Shown: positions 1 to 8,468 of the stretch, in pieces
How positions within the stretch are numbered: the first letter of the stretch is position 1
How the letters are laid out: each line of letters begins with the position of its first letter
Origin: Streptomyces sp. NRRL B-1347
Lineage (GTDB): Bacteria; Actinomycetota; Actinomycetes; Streptomycetales; Streptomycetaceae
Direction of reading: 5' to 3'
Assembly: GCF_000720325.1 (NCBI RefSeq)
Contig: NZ_JOJM01000069.1
Location: forward strand, 1 to 41,868
Length of the DNA: 41,868 nucleotides
Position numbers and translations under genes: made by a program
The notes under the pieces: generated by a model
Databases searched by the model: none
What the model saw: only the letters and a program-made list of their open reading frames with translations
What the model was told of the DNA's origin: nothing

Positions 1-93
1 CCCGCCCACCCGTACCACCCCGGTGACCCGGCCCGGCCCCGGCCTAGCGGCTTGCACGTCGTCGTCCGGCTGCTTCGCCGCTTCGCGGCGAAA

Positions 94-131
94 CCCGCCT
101 GCCCGCCCCCAAAAGGGGGCGGGCAGGCGGG
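94..131 (-). terminator. Intrinsic terminator at the end of the csn operon
   Basis: A perfect inverted repeat with 17-bp arms (94-110 and 115-131) around a 4-nt AAAA/TTTT loop. On the minus strand the stem is followed by TTTCGCC. A second small hairpin (74-81 with 85-92, loop TTC) lies just beyond it. It lies about 120 nt past the csnK stop in the direction of transcription, so it most likely ends the operon. Confidence 0.8.
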
Positions 132-175
132 AAAACGGCGGGCGGGCGGTTGGCGACGGCGCCCGGCCGGAGCCG

Positions 176-222
176 TTCAGCCCGTCCGGCGATTGAGGAC
201 AAGCGCGTCAGCGCGGTGTTTG
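176..222 (+). repeat. Dispersed intergenic repeat, copy A
   Basis: This carries the core CAGCCCGTCCGGCG followed by ATTGAGGACAAGCG and CAGCGCGGTG. Related copies lie at 12446-12535, 24067-24096, 31604-31647 and 41695-41803. The copy at 31604 matches this one over more than 40 bases. Elements of this kind recur between genes in many Streptomyces chromosomes, and no function is established. Confidence 0.75.
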
Positions 223-253
223 GAGGGGCGGGGATCGGGAGAGGGCGCTGCCG

Positions 254-1231
254 TCAGGTGGTGTAGTGGTGGCGGAGGCGGGCGTACGACTCCGGTGGGG
301 CGGTGGTGGCGTCGAGGGCGAGGAGCGCGGCGCCCAGGACGGGGCGTTCGGAGACCACGCGGGGGACGGCCTTGGGCGCCCGCTCGGCGAGGCGGCCGCG
401 GACGCCGTCGTCGAGGCGGCGGTGGCGCGCGGCCAGGACGCTGCCGCCCAGGAGCACCGGAGCCTCCTCCTCCAGGAGGCCGAGGCGGTCGAGGGCCACC
501 GTCGCCATGGCGACGACCTCCTCCGCCATCCGGTCCACAAGCGCCCCCGCGACCGCGTCGCCCGCGGCGGCCGTGGCGAAGAGGACGGGCGTCAGCTCGT
601 GCTGGCGCGCCGCCTCGATGTGCCCCAGGTGCAGCGCCTCGATGAGCGCGTACATGGAGTCGAGCCCGAAGTGCGCGGGCAGGTCGCGCATCAGCGCGGT
701 GGGCCCGCCGCGCCCGTCCTCGGCGCGGGCCGCGTGCCACAGCGCCTCCTGGGCGAGCCCGCCGCCCCCGCCCCAGTCGCCGGAGATCTTGCCGATGGCG
801 GGGAAGCGGGCGGTGCGCCCGTCGGGCAGCATGCCCACGCAGTTGACGCCCGCGCCGCACACCACGGCGACGCCGCGCGGCTCCGCGTCCTCGACGAGGC
901 CCGCCCGCAGCACCGCGAAGGTGTCGTTGCGCACGTCGACGCTCGCGCCCCAGGCGCGGCGGCGCAGCGCGTCGGCCAACTCCCGCTCCTCCACGGGCAG
1001 ATCGGCGTTGGCGAGGCAGGCCGACACGTACCCGACGGACGTCAGGCCCGCTTCGTCGAGGGCCCGGCCCACCGCGTCCGCGAGGACGTCCACGGCCGGT
1101 TCGACGCCGACCTGCGGGGGCCGGAATCCGCCGCCGCGGGCCGTGCCGACGACGCTGCCGTCGGCCGCGACCACCGCGACGTCGGTCTTGCTGTTGCCCG
1201 CGTCGATGGCGAGCACGGAACTCAGGCCCAC
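254..1231 (-). CDS. csnK: BadF/BadG-family amino-sugar kinase (CsnK-type)
   Basis: A cytoplasmic ATP-dependent sugar kinase of 325 aa in the BadF/BadG/BcrA/BcrD ATPase fold. The phosphate-1 motif DAGNSKTD is at residues 10-17, an RNDT strand near 101-104, the phosphate-2 region GAGVN near 126-130 and GDWGGGG near 151-157. The GTG start overlaps the end of csnH by 10 nt and follows a GGGAG Shine-Dalgarno, so translation is probably coupled. It is the last gene of the csn operon. There it would phosphorylate imported glucosamine or glucosamine oligosaccharides, because the import route is ABC and not PTS. The family also contains N-acetylglucosamine kinases, so the amino-sugar preference is inferred from context. 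The csn naming follows the S. coelicolor/lividans chitosan operon from memory. Confidence 0.85.
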   Translation of the reverse strand: MGLSSVLAIDAGNSKTDVAVVAADGSVVGTARGGGFRPPQVGVEPAVDVLADAVGRALDEAGLTSVGYVSACLANADLPVEERELADALRRRAWGASVDVRNDTFAVLRAGLVEDAEPRGVAVVCGAGVNCVGMLPDGRTARFPAIGKISGDWGGGGGLAQEALWHAARAEDGRGGPTALMRDLPAHFGLDSMYALIEALHLGHIEAARQHELTPVLFATAAAGDAVAGALVDRMAEEVVAMATVALDRLGLLEEEAPVLLGGSVLAARHRRLDDGVRGRLAERAPKAVPRVVSERPVLGAALLALDATTAPPESYARLRHHYTT

Positions 1232-2487
1232 GCGAGGTGCTCCCGGTTGTGCGCGATCAGCTTGTCGGTGAGCTGCTCCGCGTATGCGTACTGGCCGATC
1301 AGCGGGTGTGCGAGGAGGGCCTTGAAGACGCGGTCGCGGCCGCCGTGCAGGGCCGCGTGCAGCGCCAGGTCCTCGTACGCGGTGACGTTGGCGATCAGGC
1401 CGGAGAAGAGCGGGTCGAGGGCGGGCACGGCGAGCGGAGTGGCGCCCTCCTTGCCGACGGACGCCTGGACCTCGATGACCGCGTCGTCGGGGAGGAAGGG
1501 GAGCGTGCCGTTGTTGTAGGTGTTGACCACCTGGTACGGGCTGCCGCCGCCACCGAGGAGGGACGCCGCGAGGTCCACGGCCGCCTCCGAGTAGAAGGCG
1601 CCGCCGCGCTTGGCGAGGAGCTCCGGCTTCTCGTCGAGCGTCGGGTCGCCGTACATCGTCAGCAACTGCCGTTCCATCTCGGCGACCTCGGCCGCCCGCG
1701 AGGGCTTCGTGGCCAGCTCCCGTACGACCTCGTCGTGCTGGTAGTAGTAGCGCAGGTAGTAGGAGGGGACGACGCCCAGGCGGTCCACCAGGGTCTGCGG
1801 CATGTGCAGGTCGGCGGCGATGGCCTCGCCGTGCTCGGCGAGGAGCCCGGGCAGGACGTTCTCGCCCTCGGGGCCGCCGAGCCGGGCGCCCAGCTCCCAG
1901 GTCAGGTGGTTCAGGCCCACGTGGTCCAGGTGCACTCGCGCCGGGTCCACGCCCAGGTGCGCGGCGAACTTCCGCTGGAAGCCGATCGCCACGTTGCACA
2001 GGCCGACGGCCTTGTGCCCGGCCTGGAGCAGCGCGCGGGTGACGATGCCGACGGGGTTGGTGAAGTCGATGATCCAGGCGTCGGGGTTGGTGCGGCGGAC
2101 GCGTTCGGCGATGTCGAGGACGACGGGGACCGTGCGCAGCGCCTTGGCGAGGCCGCCCGCTCCCGTCGTCTCCTGGCCGACGCAGCCGCACTCCAGGGGC
2201 CACGTCTCGTCCTGCTGGCGGGCGGCCTGGCCGCCGACGCGCAGCTGGAGCAGGACCGCGTCGGCGTCGGCGACGCCCGCGTCCACGTCGGACGTGGTGA
2301 CGATGCGTCCCGGGTGGCCCTGCTTGGCGAAGATGCGCCGGGCGAGGCCGCCGACGAGTTCGAGGCGCTCCGCCGCGGGGTCGACGAGGACGAGCTCCTC
2401 GATCGGCAGGGTGTCCCTCAACCGTGCGAAGCCGTCGATGAGTTCGGGTGTGTAGGTCGAGCCTCCGCCGACCACTGCGAGCTTCAT
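1222..2487 (-). CDS. csnH: Glycoside hydrolase family 4 (6-phospho-beta-glucosidase-like, CsnH-type)
   Basis: A 421-aa NAD+- and metal-dependent family 4 glycosidase. The N-terminal Rossmann motif GGGSTYTPEL is at residues 7-16. LECGCVGQETTGAGG around 98-112, FTNPVG around 142-147, the metal-ligand CN pair (C164-N165) and GLNHL (H194) are all typical of GH4. The family hydrolyses by oxidation-elimination at C3 and often acts on 6-phosphorylated glycosides. It starts 7 nt after csnG and overlaps csnK. In this operon its likely substrate is a glucosamine oligosaccharide, possibly after phosphorylation by CsnK; the order of the two steps cannot be read from sequence. Length and motifs are complete. 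Confidence 0.88.
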   Translation of the reverse strand: MKLAVVGGGSTYTPELIDGFARLRDTLPIEELVLVDPAAERLELVGGLARRIFAKQGHPGRIVTTSDVDAGVADADAVLLQLRVGGQAARQQDETWPLECGCVGQETTGAGGLAKALRTVPVVLDIAERVRRTNPDAWIIDFTNPVGIVTRALLQAGHKAVGLCNVAIGFQRKFAAHLGVDPARVHLDHVGLNHLTWELGARLGGPEGENVLPGLLAEHGEAIAADLHMPQTLVDRLGVVPSYYLRYYYQHDEVVRELATKPSRAAEVAEMERQLLTMYGDPTLDEKPELLAKRGGAFYSEAAVDLAASLLGGGGSPYQVVNTYNNGTLPFLPDDAVIEVQASVGKEGATPLAVPALDPLFSGLIANVTAYEDLALHAALHGGRDRVFKALLAHPLIGQYAYAEQLTDKLIAHNREHLAWA

Positions 2488-2494
2488 TGCTGAA

Positions 2495-3406
2495 TCAGCC
2501 CTTTACTCCGGTGAGGGTGACGCCTTCCACGAAGGCCTTTTGTGCGAAGAAGAAGATGACGATGACCGGAGCCATGACCAGGAGGGTCGCCGCCATGGTC
2601 ATGTTCCAGTTCACCATGTGGGCGCTCTTGAAGGACTCGAGGCCGTAGGACAGGGTCCACGAGCCCGGGTCCTGCGCCGCGTAGATCTGCGGACCGAAGT
2701 AGTCGTTCCAGCAGTAGAAGAACTGGAAGAGGGCGATCGCCGCGATGCCGGGCTTGGCCATCGGCACGATGATCGTGAGGAGCGTCCTGAACTCGCCGCA
2801 GCCGTCGACGCGCGCCGACTCGATGTACTCCTTGGGGATGGTGAGGAGGAACTGCCGGAGCAGGAAGATCGAGTACGCGTCGCCGAACGCCATCGGGATG
2901 ATCAGCGGCCACAGCGTGCCGGACAGGTGGAACTGCTGCGCCCACACCAGGTACATCGGGATCACGATGACCTGCGGCGGCAGCATCATCGTGGAGATGA
3001 CGAGCAGCATCGCGGTGCGGCGGCCGCGGAAGCGGAACTTGGCGAGCGCGTAGGCGACGGGGATCGCCGAGCACACGGTGAAGAGGGTGCCGAGCCCCGC
3101 GTACATCAGGGAGTTGCGCCACCAGGTGAGGAAGCCGTCGGTCTCGAAGACGGCCTTGTAGTTCTCCCAGTGCCAGGAGGACGGCCACAGGTCGCCGCTC
3201 ATCGCCTGCGAGTCGCTCATCACGGACGTCAGGAAGACGAAGACGAACGGGAGGACGAAGAGCAGCGCGACGGCGATCGCCACGCTGTGCACGGCTATCC
3301 AGTGGAGCGTCCGCTTGCGGCGGGCGCGGGCGGTCGCCGGGTCGCGCCGCCCCGCGGGCGCGGAGGCCTTCGAGGACGCGGGCGCGCTGAGTGTCGTGGA
3401 AGTCAT
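2495..3406 (-). CDS. csnG: Carbohydrate ABC transporter permease (CsnG-type, MalG family)
   Basis: A 303-aa inner-membrane permease of the MalG/CUT1 class with six predicted hydrophobic segments. The EAA loop that contacts the ATPase reads EYIESARVDGCGEFRTLLTI, near residues 200-219. The N-terminus is a Ser/Ala/Lys/Arg-rich cytoplasmic stretch before the first segment. The ATG at 3406 is 5 nt downstream of the csnF stop, so the two permeases are tightly coupled. No ATPase gene lies in the operon. Such CUT1 importers in Streptomyces commonly share the multitasking ATPase MsiK encoded elsewhere (established knowledge), and the same is inferred here. Confidence 0.88.
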   Translation of the reverse strand: MTSTTLSAPASSKASAPAGRRDPATARARRKRTLHWIAVHSVAIAVALLFVLPFVFVFLTSVMSDSQAMSGDLWPSSWHWENYKAVFETDGFLTWWRNSLMYAGLGTLFTVCSAIPVAYALAKFRFRGRRTAMLLVISTMMLPPQVIVIPMYLVWAQQFHLSGTLWPLIIPMAFGDAYSIFLLRQFLLTIPKEYIESARVDGCGEFRTLLTIIVPMAKPGIAAIALFQFFYCWNDYFGPQIYAAQDPGSWTLSYGLESFKSAHMVNWNMTMAATLLVMAPVIVIFFFAQKAFVEGVTLTGVKG

Positions 3407-3411
3407 GGGGA

Positions 3412-4344
3412 TCAGTCCTCCGCCGAGAGCAGGCCCGAGCGCTTGCGCATGAGCAGCAGGGTCGCGGCCATGGCGATGGCGAAGAGCACGAGCGAGAGCA
3501 CGCACGCCGCACCGGTGTTGAAGTTCTGGAAGCCCATCTGGTAGACGAGCTGGGGGACCGTGAGGGTCGAGTGGTCGGGATAGCCGGGCTGGACCACCGA
3601 GCCGGGCCCGATGTTGACGCCGGAGGCGACCTTTCCGGCGACCAGGGCCTGGGTGTAGTACTGCATGGTCTGCACGATCCCGGTGACCACGGCGAACATC
3701 ACGATCGGCGTGATCGACGGCCAGGTGACGTACCGGAACTTCGCCCAGGCGCCCGCGCCGTCGAGCTCCGCCGCCTCGTACTGCTCCTTGGGCACGTCGA
3801 GCAGCGCCGCCATGAAGATCACCATCAGGTCGCCGATGCCCCACAGGGACAGCATCACGAGTGATGGTTTGGCCCAGTTCGGGTCGTTGAACCAGGTGGG
3901 CGCGTCGATGCCGACCTTGGCCAGGATCTCGTTGACCGGCCCCGAGCCCGGGTTCAGGAGGAAGACGAAGGCGACGGTGGCCGCCACCGGCGGGGCGAGG
4001 TAGGGGATGTAGAAGGCGGTGCGGAAGAAGCCGACGCCGCTCTTCAGCTTCGTCACGAGCAGCCCGAGCGAGAGCCCGAAGAGCACGCGCAGGGCCACCA
4101 TCACCACGACCAGCCACAGCGTGTTCCACAGGGCCGGGCCGAAGAGCGGCATCTGCTCGAACACGTACCGCCAGTTCTTGAGGCCCACGAACGTGGGCTC
4201 CTTGATCTGGTTGTAGTGCATGAACGAGAAGTAGACGGTGGCGATCAGCGGGTACGCGAAGAAGACGCTGAAGCCGATCAGCCAGGGGGAGAGGAAGCCG
4301 AGCGTGCGCAGTCTGCGGCGCGTCGGGGGTGAGAGTGTTGCCAT
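3412..4344 (-). CDS. csnF: Carbohydrate ABC transporter permease (CsnF-type, MalF family)
   Basis: A 310-aa membrane protein of the UgpA/MalF type. The opening LRTLGFLSPWLIGFSVFFAY is characteristic of the first segment, and the EAA motif reads EQYEAAELDGAGAWAKFRYV. The ATG at 4344 follows a strong GAGGAGG Shine-Dalgarno. It lies 13 nt after csnE and 5 nt before csnG. It would form the heterodimeric channel with CsnG for oligosaccharides delivered by CsnE. Confidence 0.88.
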   Translation of the reverse strand: MATLSPPTRRRLRTLGFLSPWLIGFSVFFAYPLIATVYFSFMHYNQIKEPTFVGLKNWRYVFEQMPLFGPALWNTLWLVVVMVALRVLFGLSLGLLVTKLKSGVGFFRTAFYIPYLAPPVAATVAFVFLLNPGSGPVNEILAKVGIDAPTWFNDPNWAKPSLVMLSLWGIGDLMVIFMAALLDVPKEQYEAAELDGAGAWAKFRYVTWPSITPIVMFAVVTGIVQTMQYYTQALVAGKVASGVNIGPGSVVQPGYPDHSTLTVPQLVYQMGFQNFNTGAACVLSLVLFAIAMAATLLLMRKRSGLLSAED

Positions 4345-4357
4345 GGCGGGGCCCTCC

Positions 4358-5698
4358 TCAGTTCTCTGACTGGAGGTTGTCGGCGTCGATCTGGTCGTCG
4401 AGCTTCTTCAGGCCCTCGCGCAGGTTCTTCTCGTGGCCGGCCTCGACGGAGTACGCGAAGTCCCCGAACGAGACGATGTAGGCGCCGCCGTTGACGGACG
4501 GGGGCATGGCCTGGCTGTGCTCGCTCTGCAGGATCTTGAAGAAGGTGCGGAATTTCGGATCGGCGTCCAGCTTCGGTGACTTGAGGGCCGCGAAGGTCGA
4601 CGGCACGTTGTGGATGGCGTTGGCGAAGTTCACGACCTGGTCGGTGTCGGCGGTCAGGAACCGCACCAGCTCCCACGCCGCGTTCTGGTGCTTGCTGCTG
4701 TGGGCGATGCCCGCGACGGTGCCGGTGATGAAGCCGCGGCCGTACGCCTCCGCCTGGTCGTCGGGCACCGGCAGCGGCGCCACGTCCCAGTCGAACTTGG
4801 CCTTGGCGTCCTTGAGCATCAGGCCGCGCCACTCGCCGTCGAGGAGCATGGCGACCTTCTGGGTGAGGAAGGCGTTCTGGCTGGACATCTCGTCGCCGAA
4901 GGTCGAGCGGAACTTCTCCAGGTCCTTGAAGCCGCCCTGCGCGTCGAGCAGTTCGTTCGTCGTCTTGAAGTAGTCGTACGAGGCGGGTTCCCGCGCGAGC
5001 CGGGACTTGCCGTCGGCGTCGAAGTACCGCGGGCCCCACTGCGCGAAGAGGCGGTCGGCGCTGCCCTGGTAGAGGCGGAAGTTGGGCATGTAGCCGACCC
5101 GCTCGTACGAGTCCTTGCCGCTGCGCACGGTCAGCTTCTTCGCCGCGGCCTTCAGCTCCGACACGGTGCGCGGCGGGCGCGGGATGCCCGCGTCGGCGAA
5201 GGCGTCCTTGTTGTAGTACATGCCGTACGCGTCCGCGAGGAGCGGAAGCGCGCACTGGGTGCCCTGGTAGCTCGTGTAGTCGAGCAGGGTCTTGGGGAAC
5301 GTCTTCTTCTTGTTGAGTCCGGTCTTCTTCATGAACGGGTCGAGGTCGACCCACATCCCGGAGTCGCAGTACTGGCCGACGTTGTTGGTGGTGAAGGAGA
5401 CCACCACGTCGGGGGCCTCGCCGCCGCCCGCCCTGAGGGCCTGGTTGATGGTGGAGTCGGGGACGTTGCCGGTCGCCTTCACATCGATGTTCGGGTGCAG
5501 CTTCTCGAACCGCTCGATGCTCTCGTTGATGGCCTTGACCTCGCCGGGCGCCGACCAGCCGTGCCAGAACTTCAGCGTCACGGGCTTGGTCGGGTCGTCG
5601 TCGGCGCTGCCCGTGCTCGGGTTGGCGCAGCCGGACAGGAGCAGTCCGGCGGCGGCGAGCGCGACCGGCACGCGCGTGCGTATTCGCCATCGCGGCAT
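4358..5698 (-). CDS. csnE: Extracellular sugar-binding lipoprotein (CsnE-type)
   Basis: A 446-aa solute-binding protein of the SBP_bac_1 family. It has an Arg-rich N-terminus, a hydrophobic stretch and the lipobox LLLSGC with the lipidated cysteine at residue 24. The mature part begins with the family signature VTLKFWHGWSAPGE. Large binding proteins of this type bind oligosaccharides. It is separated from csnR by 77 nt that include a GC-rich hairpin and an AAAGGAAG ribosome site, which may let it be expressed more strongly than the repressor. By analogy with the chitosan operon it is expected to bind glucosamine oligomers; the ligand itself is not readable. Confidence 0.88.
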   Translation of the reverse strand: MPRWRIRTRVPVALAAAGLLLSGCANPSTGSADDDPTKPVTLKFWHGWSAPGEVKAINESIERFEKLHPNIDVKATGNVPDSTINQALRAGGGEAPDVVVSFTTNNVGQYCDSGMWVDLDPFMKKTGLNKKKTFPKTLLDYTSYQGTQCALPLLADAYGMYYNKDAFADAGIPRPPRTVSELKAAAKKLTVRSGKDSYERVGYMPNFRLYQGSADRLFAQWGPRYFDADGKSRLAREPASYDYFKTTNELLDAQGGFKDLEKFRSTFGDEMSSQNAFLTQKVAMLLDGEWRGLMLKDAKAKFDWDVAPLPVPDDQAEAYGRGFITGTVAGIAHSSKHQNAAWELVRFLTADTDQVVNFANAIHNVPSTFAALKSPKLDADPKFRTFFKILQSEHSQAMPPSVNGGAYIVSFGDFAYSVEAGHEKNLREGLKKLDDQIDADNLQSEN

Positions 5699-5775
5699 GG
5701 CGGACTTCCTTTGCGGGAGGGGAGGTGGGGAGGGAAGCGGTGGCCGGGCCCGGGGCGGGCCCCGAGGCGGGGGCC

Positions 5776-6954
5776 TCAGGCCGTGTCGAAGAGCGTGTCG
5801 CGGGCCTGGGTGAGGGCGGTGCGCAGGGCGCCGGTGAGGATCGGGTCGCCGTCGAGCTCGCTGACGCGCAGGAGCGGGCGCGGCAGGGCGAGGCCGGTCA
5901 GCTCCTCCTTGACGCGCAGCAGCAGCTCCTCGCCGCCGGCCTGCGGGACCTGGCCGGACAGCACGACGAGTTCGGGGTCGACCACCGCCACCACCGCGGC
6001 GAGGCCGGTGGCGATGTGCCGGGCGAGCTCGTCGCGCGCGTCGGTGTCGGCGAGCGCGTCGGTGAGCGACGCGCCGCCCGCGCGCTTGCGGATCGCGTAG
6101 GCGGAGACGAGGCTCTCGAACCCGCCCCGGTAGGACTCGGGCGTCGGCTCGGGGCCGCGCAGCAGCGGGGCGCCGGGCACCGGCATGTAGCCGATCTCGC
6201 CCGCGCCGCCGGTCGCGCCGCGCAGCAGGGTGCCGCCGAGCACGATCGCGGCGCCCACGCCCTCGTCGAGCCAGGCGAGCACGAAGTCGTCGTGGTCCTG
6301 CGCGGCGCCCTCGTACTGCTCGGCGATGGCGGCGAGGTTCACGTCGTTCTCGATGGTGACCGGGGTGCCGAGGACCTCGGCGAGCTCGGCGCGCAGGGTG
6401 CGCGAGTGCCAGCCGGGCAGGTGCGGGGCGTAGCGGAGCCGGCCGTCGTGCGGGTCGATGGCGCCGGGCGTGCCGATGACGGTGGCGCGCAGGTCGTCGT
6501 GGTCGAGCCCGGCCTGGGTGAGCGCGCCGTCCACGGCCTCGACGACGAGCTGGGCGGTGCGGTGGCGCACGTCCTCGGAGACGGCGTCGGCCTCGATGCG
6601 GAAGCGGCCCACCTCGCGCCCGGTGACGTCGGCGACCAGGGCGGTCAGTCCGGTGGGGTCGGCGGACAGGGCGGCGACGCCGCCGACGCCGGGGTCGATC
6701 TCGTACAGGACGGCGTTCGGTCCGGGCCGTCCGCTCTGCCGGCCCGTGGTGCGGACCAGGCCCGCGCTCTCCAGGCGGCTGAGCAGCTGTGAGGTGGTGG
6801 GCTTGGACAGGCCGGTGAGCTCGCCGATGCGGGTGCGGGTGAGCGGCCCGTGGGCGGCGAGCAGATCGAGCGCGGCGCGGTCGTTCATGGCGCGGAGCAC
6901 GCGGGGCGTGCCCGGAACGCCGGGCGACCCGTTGGACGGGGTGGTTCCGGCCAT
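5776..6954 (-). CDS. csnR: ROK-family transcriptional repressor (CsnR-type)
   Basis: A 392-aa repressor. The N-terminal winged helix includes TRTRIGELTGLSKPTTSQLL (about residues 40-59), followed by a ROK sugar-binding domain. GTPGAIDP, ENDVNLAAIAEQ and GATGGAGEIGYMPV are visible. The CxCGxxGC zinc motif of many ROK kinases is absent after GEIGYMP, which fits a regulator that does not phosphorylate sugar. I chose the ATG at 6954 (392 aa); an earlier in-frame start at 6993 would add 13 residues but overlaps the leader. It is the first gene of the operon. Its own promoter carries a palindrome just downstream of the predicted start site, so autorepression relieved by oligosaccharide is expected. 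Confidence 0.9.
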   Translation of the reverse strand: MAGTTPSNGSPGVPGTPRVLRAMNDRAALDLLAAHGPLTRTRIGELTGLSKPTTSQLLSRLESAGLVRTTGRQSGRPGPNAVLYEIDPGVGGVAALSADPTGLTALVADVTGREVGRFRIEADAVSEDVRHRTAQLVVEAVDGALTQAGLDHDDLRATVIGTPGAIDPHDGRLRYAPHLPGWHSRTLRAELAEVLGTPVTIENDVNLAAIAEQYEGAAQDHDDFVLAWLDEGVGAAIVLGGTLLRGATGGAGEIGYMPVPGAPLLRGPEPTPESYRGGFESLVSAYAIRKRAGGASLTDALADTDARDELARHIATGLAAVVAVVDPELVVLSGQVPQAGGEELLLRVKEELTGLALPRPLLRVSELDGDPILTGALRTALTQARDTLFDTA

Positions 6955-7001
6955 TGCTGACGACACCTGCCCTTCGGCGGCCCGCCTCCCCACTTCACTG
7001 T

Positions 7002-7016
7002 TAGGAAGGCTTCCTA
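7002..7016. promoter_or_regulatory. Putative CsnR (ROK) operator
   Basis: TAGGAAGGCTTCCTA is a perfect inverted repeat with 7-bp arms and a 1-nt centre. It sits immediately downstream of the csnR -10 box, at about +6 to +20, where repressor binding would block elongation. ROK repressors of Streptomyces sugar operons, CsnR included, recognise AGGAAA/TTTCCT-type palindromes (family knowledge). The match is strong, but binding is inferred. Confidence 0.8.
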
Positions 7017-7028
7017 TTGGTTGCGAGG

Positions 7029-7057
7029 AACGTAAGCCGCCGTGAAGAGCCCGTCAA
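7029..7057 (-). promoter_or_regulatory. csn operon promoter
   Basis: On the minus strand, TTGACG (7057-7052) and TACGTT (7034-7029) are separated by exactly 17 nt, close to the principal sigma factor consensus. The start site would fall near 7022, just before the operator palindrome and about 68 nt ahead of the csnR ATG. Confidence 0.75.
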
Positions 7058-7135
7058 GAGTGGGCGCCGCGGGGGCAACCAAGTCGTTATCTGTGGGTGA
7101 TCCACGGGGGCGCCCGCGCGGCCCTGAGACGCCGA

Positions 7136-7167
7136 TGGGGGCGCCCGGACGGTGCCGGGCGCCCCCA
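7136..7167 (-). terminator. Terminator between mscS-like gene and csn operon
   Basis: A perfect 13-bp stem (7136-7148 with 7155-7167) with a 6-nt loop. It lies about 100 nt past the stop of the channel gene and before the csn promoter, insulating the operon from readthrough on the same strand. There is no U-tract, as is usual in high-GC actinobacteria. Confidence 0.7.
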
Positions 7168-7264
7168 CGGGCGGAGAAACGACGCTGCGGAAGGTGTCCG
7201 AAAACAGCCTGAGGGCTGCCCCCGAGGGCCGCCCCGACGGCTGCTTCGGCAGCTGCCCCGACGG

Positions 7265-8350
7265 CTACTTCGACAGGTTCGGCGGCGGTATCGGCGACGC
7301 CGTCAGGGACTGCGGGGACGTCGTCGACGCGTACGCGGACGGTGCCGCCATGCCCGCCGTCGGGTCCGCCGCGGGGCCCTCCTCCAGCGGCAGCGGCAGA
7401 CCGCCCACGATGCGGATGCCCGCCGCGTCGAAGGCCCGCTTGATGCGCCAGCGCAGCTCGCGCTCCACACCGAGCGACTTGCCCGGCATCGTCTTCGCCG
7501 AGACCCGCACCACCATCTGGTCGAGCAGCACGCTGTCCAGGCCGAGCACCTCGACCGGGCCCCACAGCTGCTCGTTCCAGGGCTCGTCCTTGCCGATCCG
7601 CTCGCCGACCTCGCCGAGCACCCGCTTGACCTTGTCCAGGTCCTCGTCCGGGCGCACGGTCACGTCGACGCCCGCGGTCGACCAGCCCTGGGAGAGGTTG
7701 CCGATGCGCTTGACCTCGCCGTTGCGCACGTACCAGATCTCGCCGTCGTCGCCGCGCAGCTTGGTGACGCGCAGGCCCACCTCGATGACCTCGCCGGAGG
7801 CCACCCCGGCGTCGATGGAGTCACCCACGCCGTACTGGTCCTCCAGGATCATGAAGACGCCGGAGAGGAAGTCGGTGACCAGGTTGCGCGCGCCGAAGCC
7901 GATCGCGACGCCCGCGACACCGGCGGAGGCGAGCAGCGGCGCCAGATTGATCTCGAAGGTGCCGAGGATCATCAGCGCGGCCGTGCCCAGGATCAGGAAC
8001 GACGCCACGGAGCGCAGCACGGAGCCGATGGCCTGCGAGCGCTGCCGCCGCCGCTCCACGTTCACCAGGAGGCCGCCGAGCGCGGTGCCGTCCACGGCCT
8101 GCGCCGTGCGGTTCATCCGGTCTATCAGCTTGGTGATGGCGCGCCGCACGAGCACTCTCAGGACCATCGCGATCACGACGATCAGCAGGATGCGCAGGCC
8201 GATGGCGAGCCAGGTGGACCAGTTCTCCTCGACCCAGCTCGCGGCGTTCTGAGCGCTCTCGTGCGCGTCGTCGAGCGTGGGCGCGACGGGCTTCGGCGTC
8301 TTCGTCGGGTCCGGGTCCGTCCCGGCGGCCGAGAGCACGGACAGGAACAC
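7265..8350 (-). CDS. MscS-family mechanosensitive ion channel
   Basis: A 361-aa membrane protein. Hydrophobic segments fall near residues 47-68 and 108-130 and in the pore-lining helix GVAGVAIGFGARNLVTDFLS. Next come the MscS beta domain (GDSIDAGVASGEVIEVGLRV) and an alpha/beta C-terminal domain with WYVRNGEVKRIGNLSQGW. The C-terminus is a Pro/Ser/Thr-rich tail. I chose the GTG at 8350 because GGAGG lies 8 nt upstream; an upstream in-frame ATG at 8410 has no such site. The likely role is release of osmolytes on hypo-osmotic shock. It is transcribed away from the HNH gene. Confidence 0.85.
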   Translation of the reverse strand: MFLSVLSAAGTDPDPTKTPKPVAPTLDDAHESAQNAASWVEENWSTWLAIGLRILLIVVIAMVLRVLVRRAITKLIDRMNRTAQAVDGTALGGLLVNVERRRQRSQAIGSVLRSVASFLILGTAALMILGTFEINLAPLLASAGVAGVAIGFGARNLVTDFLSGVFMILEDQYGVGDSIDAGVASGEVIEVGLRVTKLRGDDGEIWYVRNGEVKRIGNLSQGWSTAGVDVTVRPDEDLDKVKRVLGEVGERIGKDEPWNEQLWGPVEVLGLDSVLLDQMVVRVSAKTMPGKSLGVERELRWRIKRAFDAAGIRIVGGLPLPLEEGPAADPTAGMAAPSAYASTTSPQSLTASPIPPPNLSK

Positions 8351-8454
8351 GGCGGGTACCTCCAGGCATAGCGGTCTGCCCAGGAGATGCACCGGGCAGA
8401 CCCACCACACTAACGGGGCATTGTGTGGGGATCGTTGTCATGTTCGAAGGCCAT

Positions 8455-8468
8455 CGGGTGATCACCCG
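8455..8468. promoter_or_regulatory. Perfect palindrome in the mscS/HNH divergent region
   Basis: CGGGTGATCACCCG is a perfect 14-bp palindrome. It directly abuts a second palindrome at 8469-8487 in the 298-nt divergent intergenic region. The position suggests a regulator binding site, but I recognise no known consensus. Confidence 0.5.

Noticed and set aside
254..2203. One long minus-strand frame of 649 codons that could be taken as a fusion protein ahead of the kinase.
   Set aside because: Its upstream half is the wrong frame of csnH. The kinase has its own GTG and ribosome site at 1231.
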